A stretch of 13,756 bases of DNA, from the NCBI GenBank assembly GCA_002329525.1, contig DCTI01000035.1:425-14180 (forward strand). The letters run 5' to 3'. This document shows, piece after piece, positions 1 through 8,259 of the stretch. The notes under the pieces are model-generated. The model was not told the origin of the DNA. It searched no databases and was given only the letters and a program-made list of their open reading frames with translations. Within the stretch, counting starts at the first letter, position 1, and every line of letters starts with the position of its first letter. This stretch comes from Negativicutes bacterium UBA1444. Its GTDB lineage: Bacteria > Bacillota > Negativicutes > UBA1444. The translations under genes and the position numbers were made by a program.

Positions 1-630
1 GGTTATTACGCCACGGACAATCCCGCGCAGAAACAGTACGGCATGGATGCCATGTGGTTCTTGTGGTGCGCCCCGCAGTCGCCTCTGTTCGGCAAGGAAA
101 AAATGGCGACGTTTGAGCGATATTTTCTTGCGGACTCCGCCACGCACGACGCGGATTCCGATCCGCACAAGGAACGCCGCAATGCCTACTATGTCCTGCG
201 GGACCGGGAGGAGACGGCCTGTAAAATTCTTGCTGAGTTTGGTCTGGACTGCAGAACGGGCCATATCATCAACGGCCATGTGCCGGTCAAGGTGGCCAAG
301 GGGGAACGTCCAGTCAAGGCCAAGGGCAAGCTGATCGTCATTGACGGTGGATTCTCCCGGGCTTATCAGAAGGAAACCGGCATCGCCGGCTATACCTTGA
401 TTTCCAATTCCCAGGGCTGGCTGCTTGCGGCCCACCAGGCCTTTGAATCCCGGCACAAGGCGGTGGCGGAGGAGCAGGACATCGATTCGGCGACGGAAAT
501 CATCGAGAGCCACCCGGTTCGGCTGCGCGTCCGGCACACGGACCAGGGACGACAGATCCAGCAGAAAATCGACCAATTGCAGAGCTTGCTGTCGGCTTAT
601 CGGACGGGTCTTTTAAAGGAACAACGCTGA
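1..630 (+). CDS. fbp: Fructose-1,6-bisphosphatase class III, C-terminal part
   Basis: The reading frame is open from base 1 and ends in TGA at 628-630, so 209 codons of a gene that starts upstream are visible. The family is usually about 640-670 residues, so roughly two thirds is missing. The enzyme hydrolyses fructose-1,6-bisphosphate to fructose-6-phosphate in gluconeogenesis, in the cytoplasm, and belongs to the calcineurin-like metallophosphoesterases. Recognition rests on the conserved C-terminal block: DNPAQKQYGMDAMWFLWCAP near the start, INGHVPVK with its metal-site-like histidine, KAKGKLIVIDGGFSRAYQ, and TGIAGYTLISNSQGW. This form is typical of Firmicutes and differs from class I and II enzymes. 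The catalytic metal ligands in the N-terminal half cannot be checked. A terminator follows 17 bp after the stop, so the gene ends its transcription unit. The family assignment is firm. Confidence 0.93.
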   Translation, partial: GYYATDNPAQKQYGMDAMWFLWCAPQSPLFGKEKMATFERYFLADSATHDADSDPHKERRNAYYVLRDREETACKILAEFGLDCRTGHIINGHVPVKVAKGERPVKAKGKLIVIDGGFSRAYQKETGIAGYTLISNSQGWLLAAHQAFESRHKAVAEEQDIDSATEIIESHPVRLRVRHTDQGRQIQQKIDQLQSLLSAYRTGLLKEQR

Positions 631-646
631 TACGGGCAACCTCCTG

Positions 647-677
647 CCGCTGTCGACCACAGCGGTAGATTTTTTTT
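647..677 (+). terminator. Rho-independent terminator after fbp
   Basis: A perfect 7-bp stem, CCGCTGT (647-653) with ACAGCGG (659-665), has a 5-base loop. TAGA and a run of eight T (670-677) follow. It lies 17 bp after the fbp stop. The four bases between stem and T-run make it slightly non-canonical. Confidence 0.75.
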
Positions 678-727
678 GTAATATTGGCACTGAAGATGTG
701 AAAACAGCCGGTTTATTTGCGAAATTA

Positions 728-756
728 TTGCCAAATATAACACCGGGATGTATAAT
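728..756 (+). promoter_or_regulatory. Sigma70/SigA-type promoter for the AGCS symporter
   Basis: TTGCCA (728-733) and a perfect TATAAT (751-756) are separated by exactly 17 bp. The site lies downstream of the fbp terminator, giving the symporter an independent transcript with a leader of about 100 nt. I looked for a riboswitch fold in that leader and recognised none. Confidence 0.75.
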
Positions 757-863
757 ACGACGGAAGTTTTGTGCTTTTGTCCGGGTTTGCCTGGTAATCC
801 GCACCAACGGGGGAAAGAAGAATTTCCGGATTCTATGGCACAAACAGGAGAGGGGTTGGAATC

Positions 864-2243
864 TTGCAAGAATTTCACGACTGGATCAATTGGCTGAATG
901 GCTATCTCTGGGGACCACCCATGTTGGTGTTGTTGTTTGGCACTCATTTATTTCTGACGTTTCGCCTGCGCTTTATTCAAAAACATACCTGGACCGCGAT
1001 TAAGTTGTCTGTGAGCAAAGATGCCGGCGGCGAAGGGGATGTCAGTCAGTTCGGCGCTTTGACCACGGCATTGGCGGCAACGATCGGCACCGGCAATATT
1101 GTCGGCGTCGCCACGGCGGTCGGCTTGGGCGGGCCGGGCGCGGTCTTGTGGTGTTGGTTGACCGGAGTTTTCGGCATGGCGACCAAATATTCGGAAGCGC
1201 TGCTCTCAGTCAAATACCGCGTAAAGACCTCTGATGGAACGATGCTTGGCGGGCCGATGTACGCCCTCGAAAACGGCATGAACGTAAAATGGCTGGCGAT
1301 ATTGTTCTGCATTTTCACTTCGATTGCCGCCTTTGGCATCGGTAATACCGTTCAGGCCAATTCCATCGCCGTCATGGTCAAGGAGACCACGGGCGTATCA
1401 CCGCATATTTCTGGCGGAATTATGGCTGTGTTGACCGCCGTGGTGATTTTGGGCGGCGTAAAATCGATTGCTCGCGTTTGCGAAATGTTGGTCCCGTTTA
1501 TGGCAATTTTTTATGTTATTGGTTGTGCCGTTATTTTGGCGATCAATGCCGATCTGCTTTTGCCGGCTTTGTCGTTGATCTTTTCCGCGGCGTTTACCCC
1601 GCAGGCTGCCGGAGGCGGATTTATCGGCGCCTCGGTGATCATGGCCATGCGCTACGGAGTGGCGCGGGGACTGTTTTCCAATGAATCGGGACTGGGGTCG
1701 GCGCCGATCGTGGCAGCAGCGGCTCAGACGAAGAATCCGGTGCGGCAGGCGCTGGTTTCGATGACCGGGACCTTTTGGGATACAGTGGTAGTGTGCGCCA
1801 TGACCGGCTTGGTTCTGGTCACAGCTGTGTTGAGGAATCCGACCGGGTTGGACAAGTTGTCCGGCGCCGCTCTGACCAAAGCGGCCTTTGCCCAGATTCC
1901 GACCATCGGTCCGATTGTGTTGACGGTGGGATTGCTGACGTTTGTGTTTTCCACGATTCTGGGTTGGTCTTATTATGGGGAACGGGCTACGGAATATCTG
2001 TTGGGCAAAAAATCGATCCTGCCCTATCGGGTTGCCTGGGTTATTGCCGTTTACGTCGGCTCGGTCACGTCGTTGGCGTTGGTTTGGGATTTGGCCGACG
2101 CCATGAATGCATTGATGGCGATCCCCAACCTGGTGGCGCTGCTGTCGCTGAGCGGCGTACTGGTCGCCGATACGCAGAAATACCTGTGGGATGACGGCGG
2201 GATTGAAATGGTCAGCGAGGAACCCGCCAAGGAAATGGCCTGA
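864..2243 (+). CDS. Sodium:alanine/glycine symporter, AGCS family
   Basis: A 459-residue polytopic membrane protein importing alanine or glycine with sodium, or in some family members protons. Family hallmarks are visible: LWGPPMLVLL at the N-terminus, the TALAATIGTGNIVGVATAV block after the first helix, GGPMYALENGM, and the strongly conserved NESGLGSAPIVAAAAQTKNP segment followed by FWDT. The length is normal for AGCS proteins (about 440-500). The start is TTG at 864, chosen because GGAGAGGGG lies 8 bp upstream and the N-terminus then matches the usual family start. It is transcribed from its own promoter and ends at a bidirectional hairpin facing the dehydrogenase gene. Substrate choice between alanine and glycine cannot be read from the sequence. 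The family assignment is very secure. Confidence 0.95.
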   Translation: MQEFHDWINWLNGYLWGPPMLVLLFGTHLFLTFRLRFIQKHTWTAIKLSVSKDAGGEGDVSQFGALTTALAATIGTGNIVGVATAVGLGGPGAVLWCWLTGVFGMATKYSEALLSVKYRVKTSDGTMLGGPMYALENGMNVKWLAILFCIFTSIAAFGIGNTVQANSIAVMVKETTGVSPHISGGIMAVLTAVVILGGVKSIARVCEMLVPFMAIFYVIGCAVILAINADLLLPALSLIFSAAFTPQAAGGGFIGASVIMAMRYGVARGLFSNESGLGSAPIVAAAAQTKNPVRQALVSMTGTFWDTVVVCAMTGLVLVTAVLRNPTGLDKLSGAALTKAAFAQIPTIGPIVLTVGLLTFVFSTILGWSYYGERATEYLLGKKSILPYRVAWVIAVYVGSVTSLALVWDLADAMNALMAIPNLVALLSLSGVLVADTQKYLWDDGGIEMVSEEPAKEMA

Positions 2244-2262
2244 TTTGTTGTTTGATAAAAAC

Positions 2263-2306
2263 AAAAGGAGAAGGGGCGCGGTTGGAACCGTGCCCCTTCT
2301 CCTTTT
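2263..2306. terminator. Bidirectional terminator between symporter and dehydrogenase
   Basis: AAAAGGAGAAGGGGC (2263-2277) pairs perfectly with GCCCCTTCTCCTTTT (2292-2306), and the inner bases extend the stem to about 20 bp including one G-U pair. The stem ends in TTTT on the plus strand, and on the minus strand it is followed by a T-rich tract. It sits between two convergent genes and can serve both. Confidence 0.85.
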
Positions 2307-2330
2307 GCATTATGTACGGGAAAGCTGGGG

Positions 2331-3242
2331 TTATAGGTATTCGGCCAGATCCTTGACATAGGTGCGAATATTGTCAACTGATTTGGCGAACCGGCTCGCT
2401 TCGTCGGCTGAGATCGGCAGGCTGAGAACCTGCTTGGCGCCAGCCCGGTTTACGATGGTCGGCAGGCTGACGCATACCCCCAAATCCTCCTGGAAGGTGC
2501 ACACCGGCAATACGGCGTTGCTGTCCCGAACCAGCGCTTCCAGCACGGCGCAGGCGGAGGCGGCGGGAGCGAAGACGGTGCCGCCCTTGAGGGCGATGAC
2601 CTGGCCGGAGGCTGCGATCACTTCCTTGACGGTCCGCTCGAGAGTTTCCGGACAGAAACCCGGCCATTGTTCCAGTGGAATTCCCCGGACATTGATGCCG
2701 GTGGTGACAGGAACCATGGTCTCACCATGCTCGCCGATGACATAGGCGTCAATGTCGCGGGCGTCGGCACCGAAGTCCCGGGCCAAACAGGAACGATAGC
2801 GGCTGGTGTCCAGAACCGTGCCCATGCCAATGACCCGCTCGCGGGGGAGGCCGGACACCTTGAACGCCAATTGCGTCATCACATCGAGGGGATTGGTGAT
2901 CATGAACAGGATGCAATTGGGGCTGTACTGAACGGCTTTGCGGGCAATATCGCCAATCAGTGCGGCGTTTCGCGAAAGAAGCAGTACTCGGGGCTCGTCC
3001 GCTTTGCGGGGGATGCCGGCGGTGATTATGACGATATCCGAGCCGGCGGTATCGGGCATTTCGCCCTGGCGGACTTTCGCCTGCGGGGCGAACGCACGGC
3101 ATTGCAGAATGTCCAGGGCTTCTCCCCGGGCTTTGTCGCAGCTGGCATCCACCAAAACGATGTCATCGGTCAGACCTTTCAACAGGGCGGTATAGGCCAC
3201 GGCGGATCCAACCTTGCCGCAACCGACTACAGAAATTTTCAT
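2331..3242 (-). CDS. NAD-dependent malate/L-lactate dehydrogenase family protein, malate-type specificity residue
   Basis: A 303-residue cytoplasmic L-2-hydroxyacid dehydrogenase that interconverts a 2-oxoacid and its L-hydroxyacid with NAD(H). The Rossmann motif GCGKVG (7-12) and Asp32 bind NAD. Catalytic residues are present: Arg85 (LDH Arg109), Asn117 in ITNPLD, Asp145 and Arg148 in LDTSRYR (Asp168/Arg171), and His172 in GEHGETMVP (His195). The position that selects substrate in this superfamily (Gln102 in LDH, Arg102 in malate dehydrogenase) is Arg79 in AGIPRKADEPR, which points to malate/oxaloacetate; TMVP after the histidine is also malate-type. GTVLD and GEHG look more LDH-like, so homology-based naming could give either. 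The start at 3242 has AGGAG 9-10 bp upstream; an upstream ATG at 3263 lacks a better site. It is a single-gene unit and I found no convincing promoter. Confidence 0.88.
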   Translation of the reverse strand: MKISVVGCGKVGSAVAYTALLKGLTDDIVLVDASCDKARGEALDILQCRAFAPQAKVRQGEMPDTAGSDIVIITAGIPRKADEPRVLLLSRNAALIGDIARKAVQYSPNCILFMITNPLDVMTQLAFKVSGLPRERVIGMGTVLDTSRYRSCLARDFGADARDIDAYVIGEHGETMVPVTTGINVRGIPLEQWPGFCPETLERTVKEVIAASGQVIALKGGTVFAPAASACAVLEALVRDSNAVLPVCTFQEDLGVCVSLPTIVNRAGAKQVLSLPISADEASRFAKSVDNIRTYVKDLAEYL

Positions 3243-3508
3243 GTGATTCATCTCCTTGTTCAATCATGGATTATTACCAACGCATCCCTGGTAGTTAGCG
3301 TCATGGTATGTTTTTAAATTATTCGTGGAAAAATCAAAAAATCCTTTTATGATGCACTTTGCTCCAAATGTCCATGAATCGGAATTTGAAAAAGGAAAAT
3401 TCTCGAACTGCAAGAATAATATAAACAAATAGGCTGCTTGTGTTGCCGCAGGCGGACGGGACCAACAATGATACACCAGTTGAATGGATCGGGTGGCGGA
3501 GACGGATT

Positions 3509-6500
3509 GTGAATAAGCCGATACCAACGCGGATGGTTTTCTGGATTCTCAGCGGGACATTATTAGCTTTCCTTCTGTTCAACCTGGTGAGTTATTACCT
3601 GTTGCAGCGGGTCTATTCGGATCGCCTGGCAGCGGATAACCAGATCCATACGCGAAATGTCGCGCTTAGCGTTTCGTCATTTTACGAAACCGTGTACTCA
3701 GTGGTCGGCGAGATGGCGCAGGCCGGTGAAATTCGGAGCCTGGATCCCGCTCGGCAGCAGGAGTATATTCTGGAACGGTTCGGACAGTATGATTACTTCA
3801 ATAATCTGGTCATTCAAAGAATACCGGATGGAACGCAGACTGCCCGGGTACGCGGCGAAAAAGCCATCCGGCCCGGACGCTGGTGGTTTCAGAAATTGTT
3901 GTCGGAGAAACGGCCGTTCATCACACCGTCCTTCTATTCCTTCGGACCGGACAGCAATGATCCCACCACTGCGATGGCCGTCGTTTTTCCCGTGTTACGG
4001 GAAGGGAAAATGGTCAGCGCGGTGGCGGCCTTTCTGCGTATTGAAGAAATTCAGGAGCGGGTAGGCCGGCATTATCGTGGTGACGACCGCTACACCTATA
4101 TTCTGGACGAGGAAGGCACTGTAATCGCTCATCCGGAATGGGAAAAAGTCAAGTTGCGGCATAATTACCTACGGGGCAACAAGGCGTTGGTTGTCCGGGA
4201 CAGTCGGGGCAGATATGTTTTGGACGGTCAGGATTATCGTCAGGAATACCAGCCGATCGATGTGGCGCCAGGTTTGCAGCAGATTGTGGACAAGGTCCTT
4301 GCCGGTGAATCGGGAACGTCTGAATATACTGACCGTGATGGCCGATTGATGTTTTGCAGCTACACCCCAGTCACCATTCCTGGCTATGGAGCTTCCTGGG
4401 CGGCTATTACCGTCCAGGACAAAGCCTTGGCGATGGGGCCTTTTCAAAGAACCGTCAGCTACAACGCGCTCCTTTCGTTTTTGGTTTTGGCCGGACTGGC
4501 GAGCATGATTCTGCGGCAAAGCCGGGAAATGGAACGAAGCGCCCGGCAGCTGGCGCAGGCCAATGCTTCCCTGGAAGAGGAAGTAAGCGAGCGGACCCGG
4601 GCGGAAACGGAGCTGACGGCTGCCAACGAAGAGTTGACTGCGATGAACGAAGAAATGATCCACGTCACGGAGGAACTGCAACAGGCCAATCAGCAGATGC
4701 TTTTGGAAATTGAAGTTCGTCAGGCGACGGAAAGCAAATTGCTTCTGCGGGAAAAACAGTATCGGGCGATGTTTCGTCTGATTTCCGACACCGAGGCTGG
4801 ATTTGACGCCCAAATGCAGGGTTTGTTGGCGAGTACACGGGAGTTGGTCAATTCACCCGAGGGATTTGTTATCCTTATGGAAAATAATCGACCCTTCGTT
4901 CGTTATGTTCAAGGACGCCAACAGATGTTACTGGGGTACGAAGTGACCCGAAAAACCGGCCTGCTGCCGACCGTGCTGGCGACAGGGAAATTACAGTACC
5001 GGGAAGATTATCAAAGCCTGCCGGACCGCTTGAGAGGTCCCTTGTGGGACAATCTGCGCACAGTCGCGATTTTCCCCCTTAAACAGAAGGAGCAGGTTGC
5101 CGGGGTCGTGGCGATTACCTGGCATGATGCAATCCGACCATTGTCGGAGGACGAGCTGGCAATGTTGCAGCAGTTCGCCGATCTGGCCGCGCTGGCCCTC
5201 CAGGATGCGAAAATCCGGGAAACGTTGCGGAATGAACTGCTGCAGCAGGAACGACTACATGAAAAGATCAGCCATATGGCTTTTCACGATGCCCTGACGG
5301 GGCTGCCCAACCGGGCCTGCCTGATGGAGCGCCTGAAAGTGGAGCTGGCGGCGGCCGTGCAGGACGGTGGCGGCGGAGTCATTCTGTTCATCGATCTTGA
5401 CGATTTGAAAGGCATCAATGATAATTTTGGCCATTCGGCCGGCGACCGTTTGATTATCGCCGCCGGGGAAACCATTCAGAATCTGGCCGGCGAAAAGGCC
5501 TTCGTCGCCCGACTGGGCGGCGACGAATTCATCGTTATTCTGTCGGATCGTTTGGAAACGGCGGAAATATCACGACTCGGCGATCGTCTGGTCGAGGGTC
5601 TTTGCCAAGATTATCTGTTTGCCGACGAAGCCGCCCGCGTGTCGGCCAGCGTGGGCATTGCCCTGTTTCCGCAAGATGGGGCAACCGTGGAAGAATTGAT
5701 GAAAAAAGCGGACAATGCCATGTATGCCGCCAAGGCCGCCGGTCGGAACTGTTGGCGGTTCTTTGACCCGGCCCTGCTGCGTGACGCGCAGGAAAAATTG
5801 TTGTTGACGAACAGTTTGCGGCATGCGCTGGAGAAACAGGAATTTCAGGTAGTGTATCAGCCCCAGGTGAACCTGCGGAACGGGCAGGTCGTTGGTTTTG
5901 AAGCGCTGCTCCGCTGGCACAGCAAAGAGCATGGACCGGTGCCGCCGGGGAAATTTATACCGCTGGCGGAACAAAATCAGTTGATTGTACCGATTGGGAT
6001 TTGGGTATTGGAGCAAGCCTGTATTTTTGCCAGAAAGGTTGCCCGGCTCGGCTTTCCCGATGTCCGTGTCGCGGTGAATCTTTCGCTGAAGCAGCTGGCG
6101 GATGAAAATCTGATTGGTGACGTGGCCCGACTTATTGGATCGAGCGGCATTGAGCCTCACCAACTGGAGCTGGAAATCACGGAGAGTGCGCTGTTGGCTT
6201 CGATCGAAGAAAGTAGCCGAAAACTGCATCAACTCGAGACGTTGGGAGTGCGGCTGGCTTTGGACGATTTTGGAACCGGCTATTCCTCGCTGACCTACTT
6301 GCGCCTGTTTCCAGTCGAGACGCTGAAAATTGACAAAACCTTTATTGATAACATTCCAGAGCGGGAAACGGTACTTGTACAGTCACTGATCCGGTTTGCC
6401 CAGAGTTTGGAGATGAATGTCGTCGCCGAGGGAGTAGAACGGCAGGAACAATGGAACTATCTTCAGGAGTGCGGCTGTGATTTCGGGCAGGGATTCCTGA

Positions 6501-6571
6501 TTTGCCGACCGGCACCGGCAGAAGACGCAATTCGGTTTTTGCTGGTGAAAAACCGCGAAGAAAACGAGTGA
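3509..6571 (+). CDS. Membrane sensor with GAF, GGDEF and EAL domains (c-di-GMP synthesis/hydrolysis)
   Basis: A 1020-residue signalling protein controlling cyclic di-GMP. Order: transmembrane helix about 9-31; extracytoplasmic Cache/PDC-like sensor about 35-310; second helix about 316-338; a Glu/Ala/Gln-rich coiled coil about 340-420; GAF domain about 421-570; GGDEF from about 590; EAL to the C-terminus. The cyclase motif RLGGDEF is intact (GGDEF at 670-674). The usual RxxD inhibitory site upstream is replaced by GEKA, so product inhibition through that site is unlikely. The phosphodiesterase motif is EALLRW (798-803), with the metal and catalytic residues in VNLS, ELEITES, DDFGTGYSSL (919 on), LKIDK, AEGVE and QGF all present. 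Both activities are therefore plausible. I chose GTG at 3509 because GGAG lies 7 bp upstream; a GTG at 3440 would add 23 residues but has no good ribosome site. The signal sensed is unknown, and the next gene may supply it. Confidence 0.92.
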   Translation: MNKPIPTRMVFWILSGTLLAFLLFNLVSYYLLQRVYSDRLAADNQIHTRNVALSVSSFYETVYSVVGEMAQAGEIRSLDPARQQEYILERFGQYDYFNNLVIQRIPDGTQTARVRGEKAIRPGRWWFQKLLSEKRPFITPSFYSFGPDSNDPTTAMAVVFPVLREGKMVSAVAAFLRIEEIQERVGRHYRGDDRYTYILDEEGTVIAHPEWEKVKLRHNYLRGNKALVVRDSRGRYVLDGQDYRQEYQPIDVAPGLQQIVDKVLAGESGTSEYTDRDGRLMFCSYTPVTIPGYGASWAAITVQDKALAMGPFQRTVSYNALLSFLVLAGLASMILRQSREMERSARQLAQANASLEEEVSERTRAETELTAANEELTAMNEEMIHVTEELQQANQQMLLEIEVRQATESKLLLREKQYRAMFRLISDTEAGFDAQMQGLLASTRELVNSPEGFVILMENNRPFVRYVQGRQQMLLGYEVTRKTGLLPTVLATGKLQYREDYQSLPDRLRGPLWDNLRTVAIFPLKQKEQVAGVVAITWHDAIRPLSEDELAMLQQFADLAALALQDAKIRETLRNELLQQERLHEKISHMAFHDALTGLPNRACLMERLKVELAAAVQDGGGGVILFIDLDDLKGINDNFGHSAGDRLIIAAGETIQNLAGEKAFVARLGGDEFIVILSDRLETAEISRLGDRLVEGLCQDYLFADEAARVSASVGIALFPQDGATVEELMKKADNAMYAAKAAGRNCWRFFDPALLRDAQEKLLLTNSLRHALEKQEFQVVYQPQVNLRNGQVVGFEALLRWHSKEHGPVPPGKFIPLAEQNQLIVPIGIWVLEQACIFARKVARLGFPDVRVAVNLSLKQLADENLIGDVARLIGSSGIEPHQLELEITESALLASIEESSRKLHQLETLGVRLALDDFGTGYSSLTYLRLFPVETLKIDKTFIDNIPERETVLVQSLIRFAQSLEMNVVAEGVERQEQWNYLQECGCDFGQGFLICRPAPAEDAIRFLLVKNREENE

Positions 6572-6580
6572 TGCGCCGCA

Positions 6581-6605
6581 GCTAACCCCGGGGGTAGCAT
6601 ATGCT
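6581..6605. repeat. Two abutting short palindromes between the c-di-GMP sensor and the TRAP binding protein
   Basis: An 18-bp near-palindrome (6581-6598), GCTA-A-CCCC/GGGG-G-TAGC with one mismatched pair, overlaps a perfect 10-bp palindrome AGCATATGCT (6596-6605). There is no T-run, so termination is unlikely. It could be an operator or a small RNA hairpin; function unknown. Confidence 0.4.
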
Positions 6606-6640
6606 GAACGGGACTGTTTGGGCAAGGGGGCATAAAGCGG

Positions 6641-7666
6641 GTGGGCAGAAGAAAGATCGTCGGGATGTGGGCAGGCTGCCTGATTGCGTCTTTGCTTGTC
6701 CTGACAGGATGTTCGGGGATGAAGACCGCCAATGAGAGTGCGTCTGATCGAGTGGTGTTAAGGCTGGGAACGGAAACAGCCAGTCAATCGCCGGAGACCC
6801 GCGGTTCGCAGAGACTGGCTGATCTCGTCAGTATAAAATCTGGCGGTACGCTGGTCATCGAAGTCTTTGACAATGCGAAACTGGGGACGATGAAAGAACG
6901 GGACGAAGGCATGCGGATGGGAACCATCGACATGGGAACTTCATCGGTCGGTTTTCTTGCCTCCTATTCGCCGATTCTGGGGATTTTTGACTTGCCCTAC
7001 ATGTACAAGGATAAAGCCCATGAGCTGCGAGTGTTTGACGGCGAAATCGGGACAGAGGTCGACAAAAAGCTGCAGGCCGAGGGCCTGCGGGTGATTTGCT
7101 ATTTTGATGCCGGCACCCGACAGATCACGAACAATCGGCGCCCGATCCACACGACGGCCGATCTCAGGGGGCTGAGAATCCGGGTGCCGCAGACCGACGC
7201 CAGCGTTGAGGGGTTCAAGGCGCTGGGCGCTTTGCCGATTGCCTTGTCCTTTGGCGAAGTGTATAAGGCGTTGCAGCAAAATGTGGCGGAGGGACAGGAA
7301 AATCCCATTTCACTGGTGCTATATAATCGTTTCCATGAAGTTCAGCGGTATCTGTCGCTTACCAATCACCAGTATTTCATTCAGGTGCTGACGATCAGTG
7401 AAAAAACGTGGCGAAAATTATCGCCACGGCATCAGGAAATATTGCTGGAATGTGCAAAAGAGGCGCAGGCTTACCAGCGCGGGATTGTCGCGCTGGAGGA
7501 ACAGACCTTGCTGAAAGTGCTGCAGGAAAAAGGCATGAAAATCAACGCGGTGAACAATCCGGCGGAGTTTGCGAAACTGGCCAAGCCGCTGCGTGCTCTC
7601 TATATCCGGAAACTGGGGCACCCGGCGGCCGAACTGTTTCAGAGAATCGATTCCCTGCGTGATTGA
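6641..7666 (+). CDS. TRAP-type solute-binding lipoprotein, DctP family
   Basis: A 341-residue extracytoplasmic binding protein of tripartite ATP-independent periplasmic transporters, which typically bind carboxylate-containing ligands. The N-terminus is a lipoprotein signal peptide: basic MGRRK, hydrophobic core, and lipobox LTGC with Cys24 as the lipidated residue. DctP signatures follow: the conserved arginine in GLRIRVP (Arg181) that usually clamps the ligand carboxylate, AGTRQITNNRRP (Arg160), and AEGQENPIS (217-225). The start is GTG at 6641, with AAGGGGG 10 bp upstream. No TRAP membrane subunits (DctQ, DctM) are encoded in the window: the next gene is on the other strand only 14 bp away. 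It may therefore work with distant permease genes, or as a ligand receptor for the sensor encoded 69 bp upstream. The ligand cannot be predicted. Confidence 0.9.
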   Translation: MGRRKIVGMWAGCLIASLLVLTGCSGMKTANESASDRVVLRLGTETASQSPETRGSQRLADLVSIKSGGTLVIEVFDNAKLGTMKERDEGMRMGTIDMGTSSVGFLASYSPILGIFDLPYMYKDKAHELRVFDGEIGTEVDKKLQAEGLRVICYFDAGTRQITNNRRPIHTTADLRGLRIRVPQTDASVEGFKALGALPIALSFGEVYKALQQNVAEGQENPISLVLYNRFHEVQRYLSLTNHQYFIQVLTISEKTWRKLSPRHQEILLECAKEAQAYQRGIVALEEQTLLKVLQEKGMKINAVNNPAEFAKLAKPLRALYIRKLGHPAAELFQRIDSLRD

Positions 7667-7680
7667 CCGCCGCCGCTCCG

Positions 7681-8259
7681 CTAATCGAGTGGTATTTCCG
7701 GACTGTATTCGATTTTTCGGGCCACTTCCCGGGCCATGTCGGGGCCGAACATTTTCTGCAGCAGATAAAAGCCGAGCTCCAGGCCGGAACTCACGCCACC
7801 GGCGGTGATGATGCGACCGGCATCGACGACTTTGGCCGTCAGCACTTCCACGCCGTAGCGGGAGAGCTCATCCAGGCACTCATGGTAGGTCGTGGCCTGG
7901 CGCCCGGTCAGCAGGCCGGCTTCCGCCAGCAGGAAGGCGCCGGTGCAGACCGAAGTGATGAATCGGGCCTGATTCGCCTGTGCTTGGATGAATTGCCGGA
8001 GGTTGGCGTTTTTCATCGCCGCCAGCCGGCCCTTGCCGCCGGGAACCACCAAAATGTCGAGGTCGGGGCAAGCGGCGAGCGTCACGTCCGGCAGGATTCG
8101 CAGTCCGTTGAAGGCCCGCAGTTCCGTCGTTTCCTCGGCAACCAGCAACACCTGGGTGCTGGCCGGCGCGAGTTTGTTCACATAGCTCAGGACTTCAAAC
8201 GGCCCGACGAAATCCAGTTCCTCCACGCCGGGAAACAATAGGATGCCGATTTTCCACAT
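7681..8259 (-). CDS. DJ-1/PfpI family protein, isonitrile hydratase-like
   Basis: A 192-residue cytoplasmic protein of the DJ-1/PfpI (class I glutamine amidotransferase-like) superfamily. Key features are Asp16 in ELDFVGPFEVL, VVPGGKG (72-77), and the nucleophile-elbow cysteine Cys105 in TSVCTGAFLLAEAGLL, followed by GGVSSGLELGFYLL. The spacing of the acidic residue in LD-x-x-GP and the SVCTG cysteine matches Pseudomonas isonitrile hydratase (InhA), which hydrates isonitriles to N-formamides. Many relatives have other or unknown roles, and the same fold is the N-terminal half of GlxA-type AraC regulators; no DNA-binding domain is present here. AAGGAG lies 10 bp before the ATG. It is the second gene of the symporter operon, 74 bp downstream with no terminator between, so the upstream T-box should also govern it. 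Confidence 0.87.
   Translation of the reverse strand: MWKIGILLFPGVEELDFVGPFEVLSYVNKLAPASTQVLLVAEETTELRAFNGLRILPDVTLAACPDLDILVVPGGKGRLAAMKNANLRQFIQAQANQARFITSVCTGAFLLAEAGLLTGRQATTYHECLDELSRYGVEVLTAKVVDAGRIITAGGVSSGLELGFYLLQKMFGPDMAREVARKIEYSPEIPLD

Noticed and set aside
757..863. Possible glycine or other riboswitch in the symporter leader
   Set aside because: AGCS genes are often under glycine riboswitches, but I could not find the conserved aptamer core or a terminator here.
1398..2264. A 288-codon open frame on the minus strand opposite the AGCS gene
   Set aside because: Its product is rich in Gln, Arg, His and Asn with no recognisable domain, and it lies entirely opposite a well-supported transporter; it is a codon-bias shadow.
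2667..3317. A 216-codon plus-strand frame opposite the dehydrogenase
   Set aside because: No domain signature; the dehydrogenase on the minus strand has all its catalytic residues.
3440..3508. Upstream GTG start for the GGDEF-EAL protein
   Set aside because: No ribosome site precedes it, while the GTG at 3509 has GGAG at ideal spacing and leads directly into the first membrane helix.
3243..3508. Promoters for the divergent dehydrogenase and sensor genes
   Set aside because: The region is AT-rich, with TATAAA-like and AATAAT-like hexamers, but no pair of -35 and -10 boxes at proper spacing convinced me on either strand.
7663..8241. A 192-codon plus-strand frame opposite the DJ-1/PfpI gene
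   Set aside because: Low-complexity Gln/Gly/Arg/His composition, no ribosome site, and the opposite strand has a clear family match.
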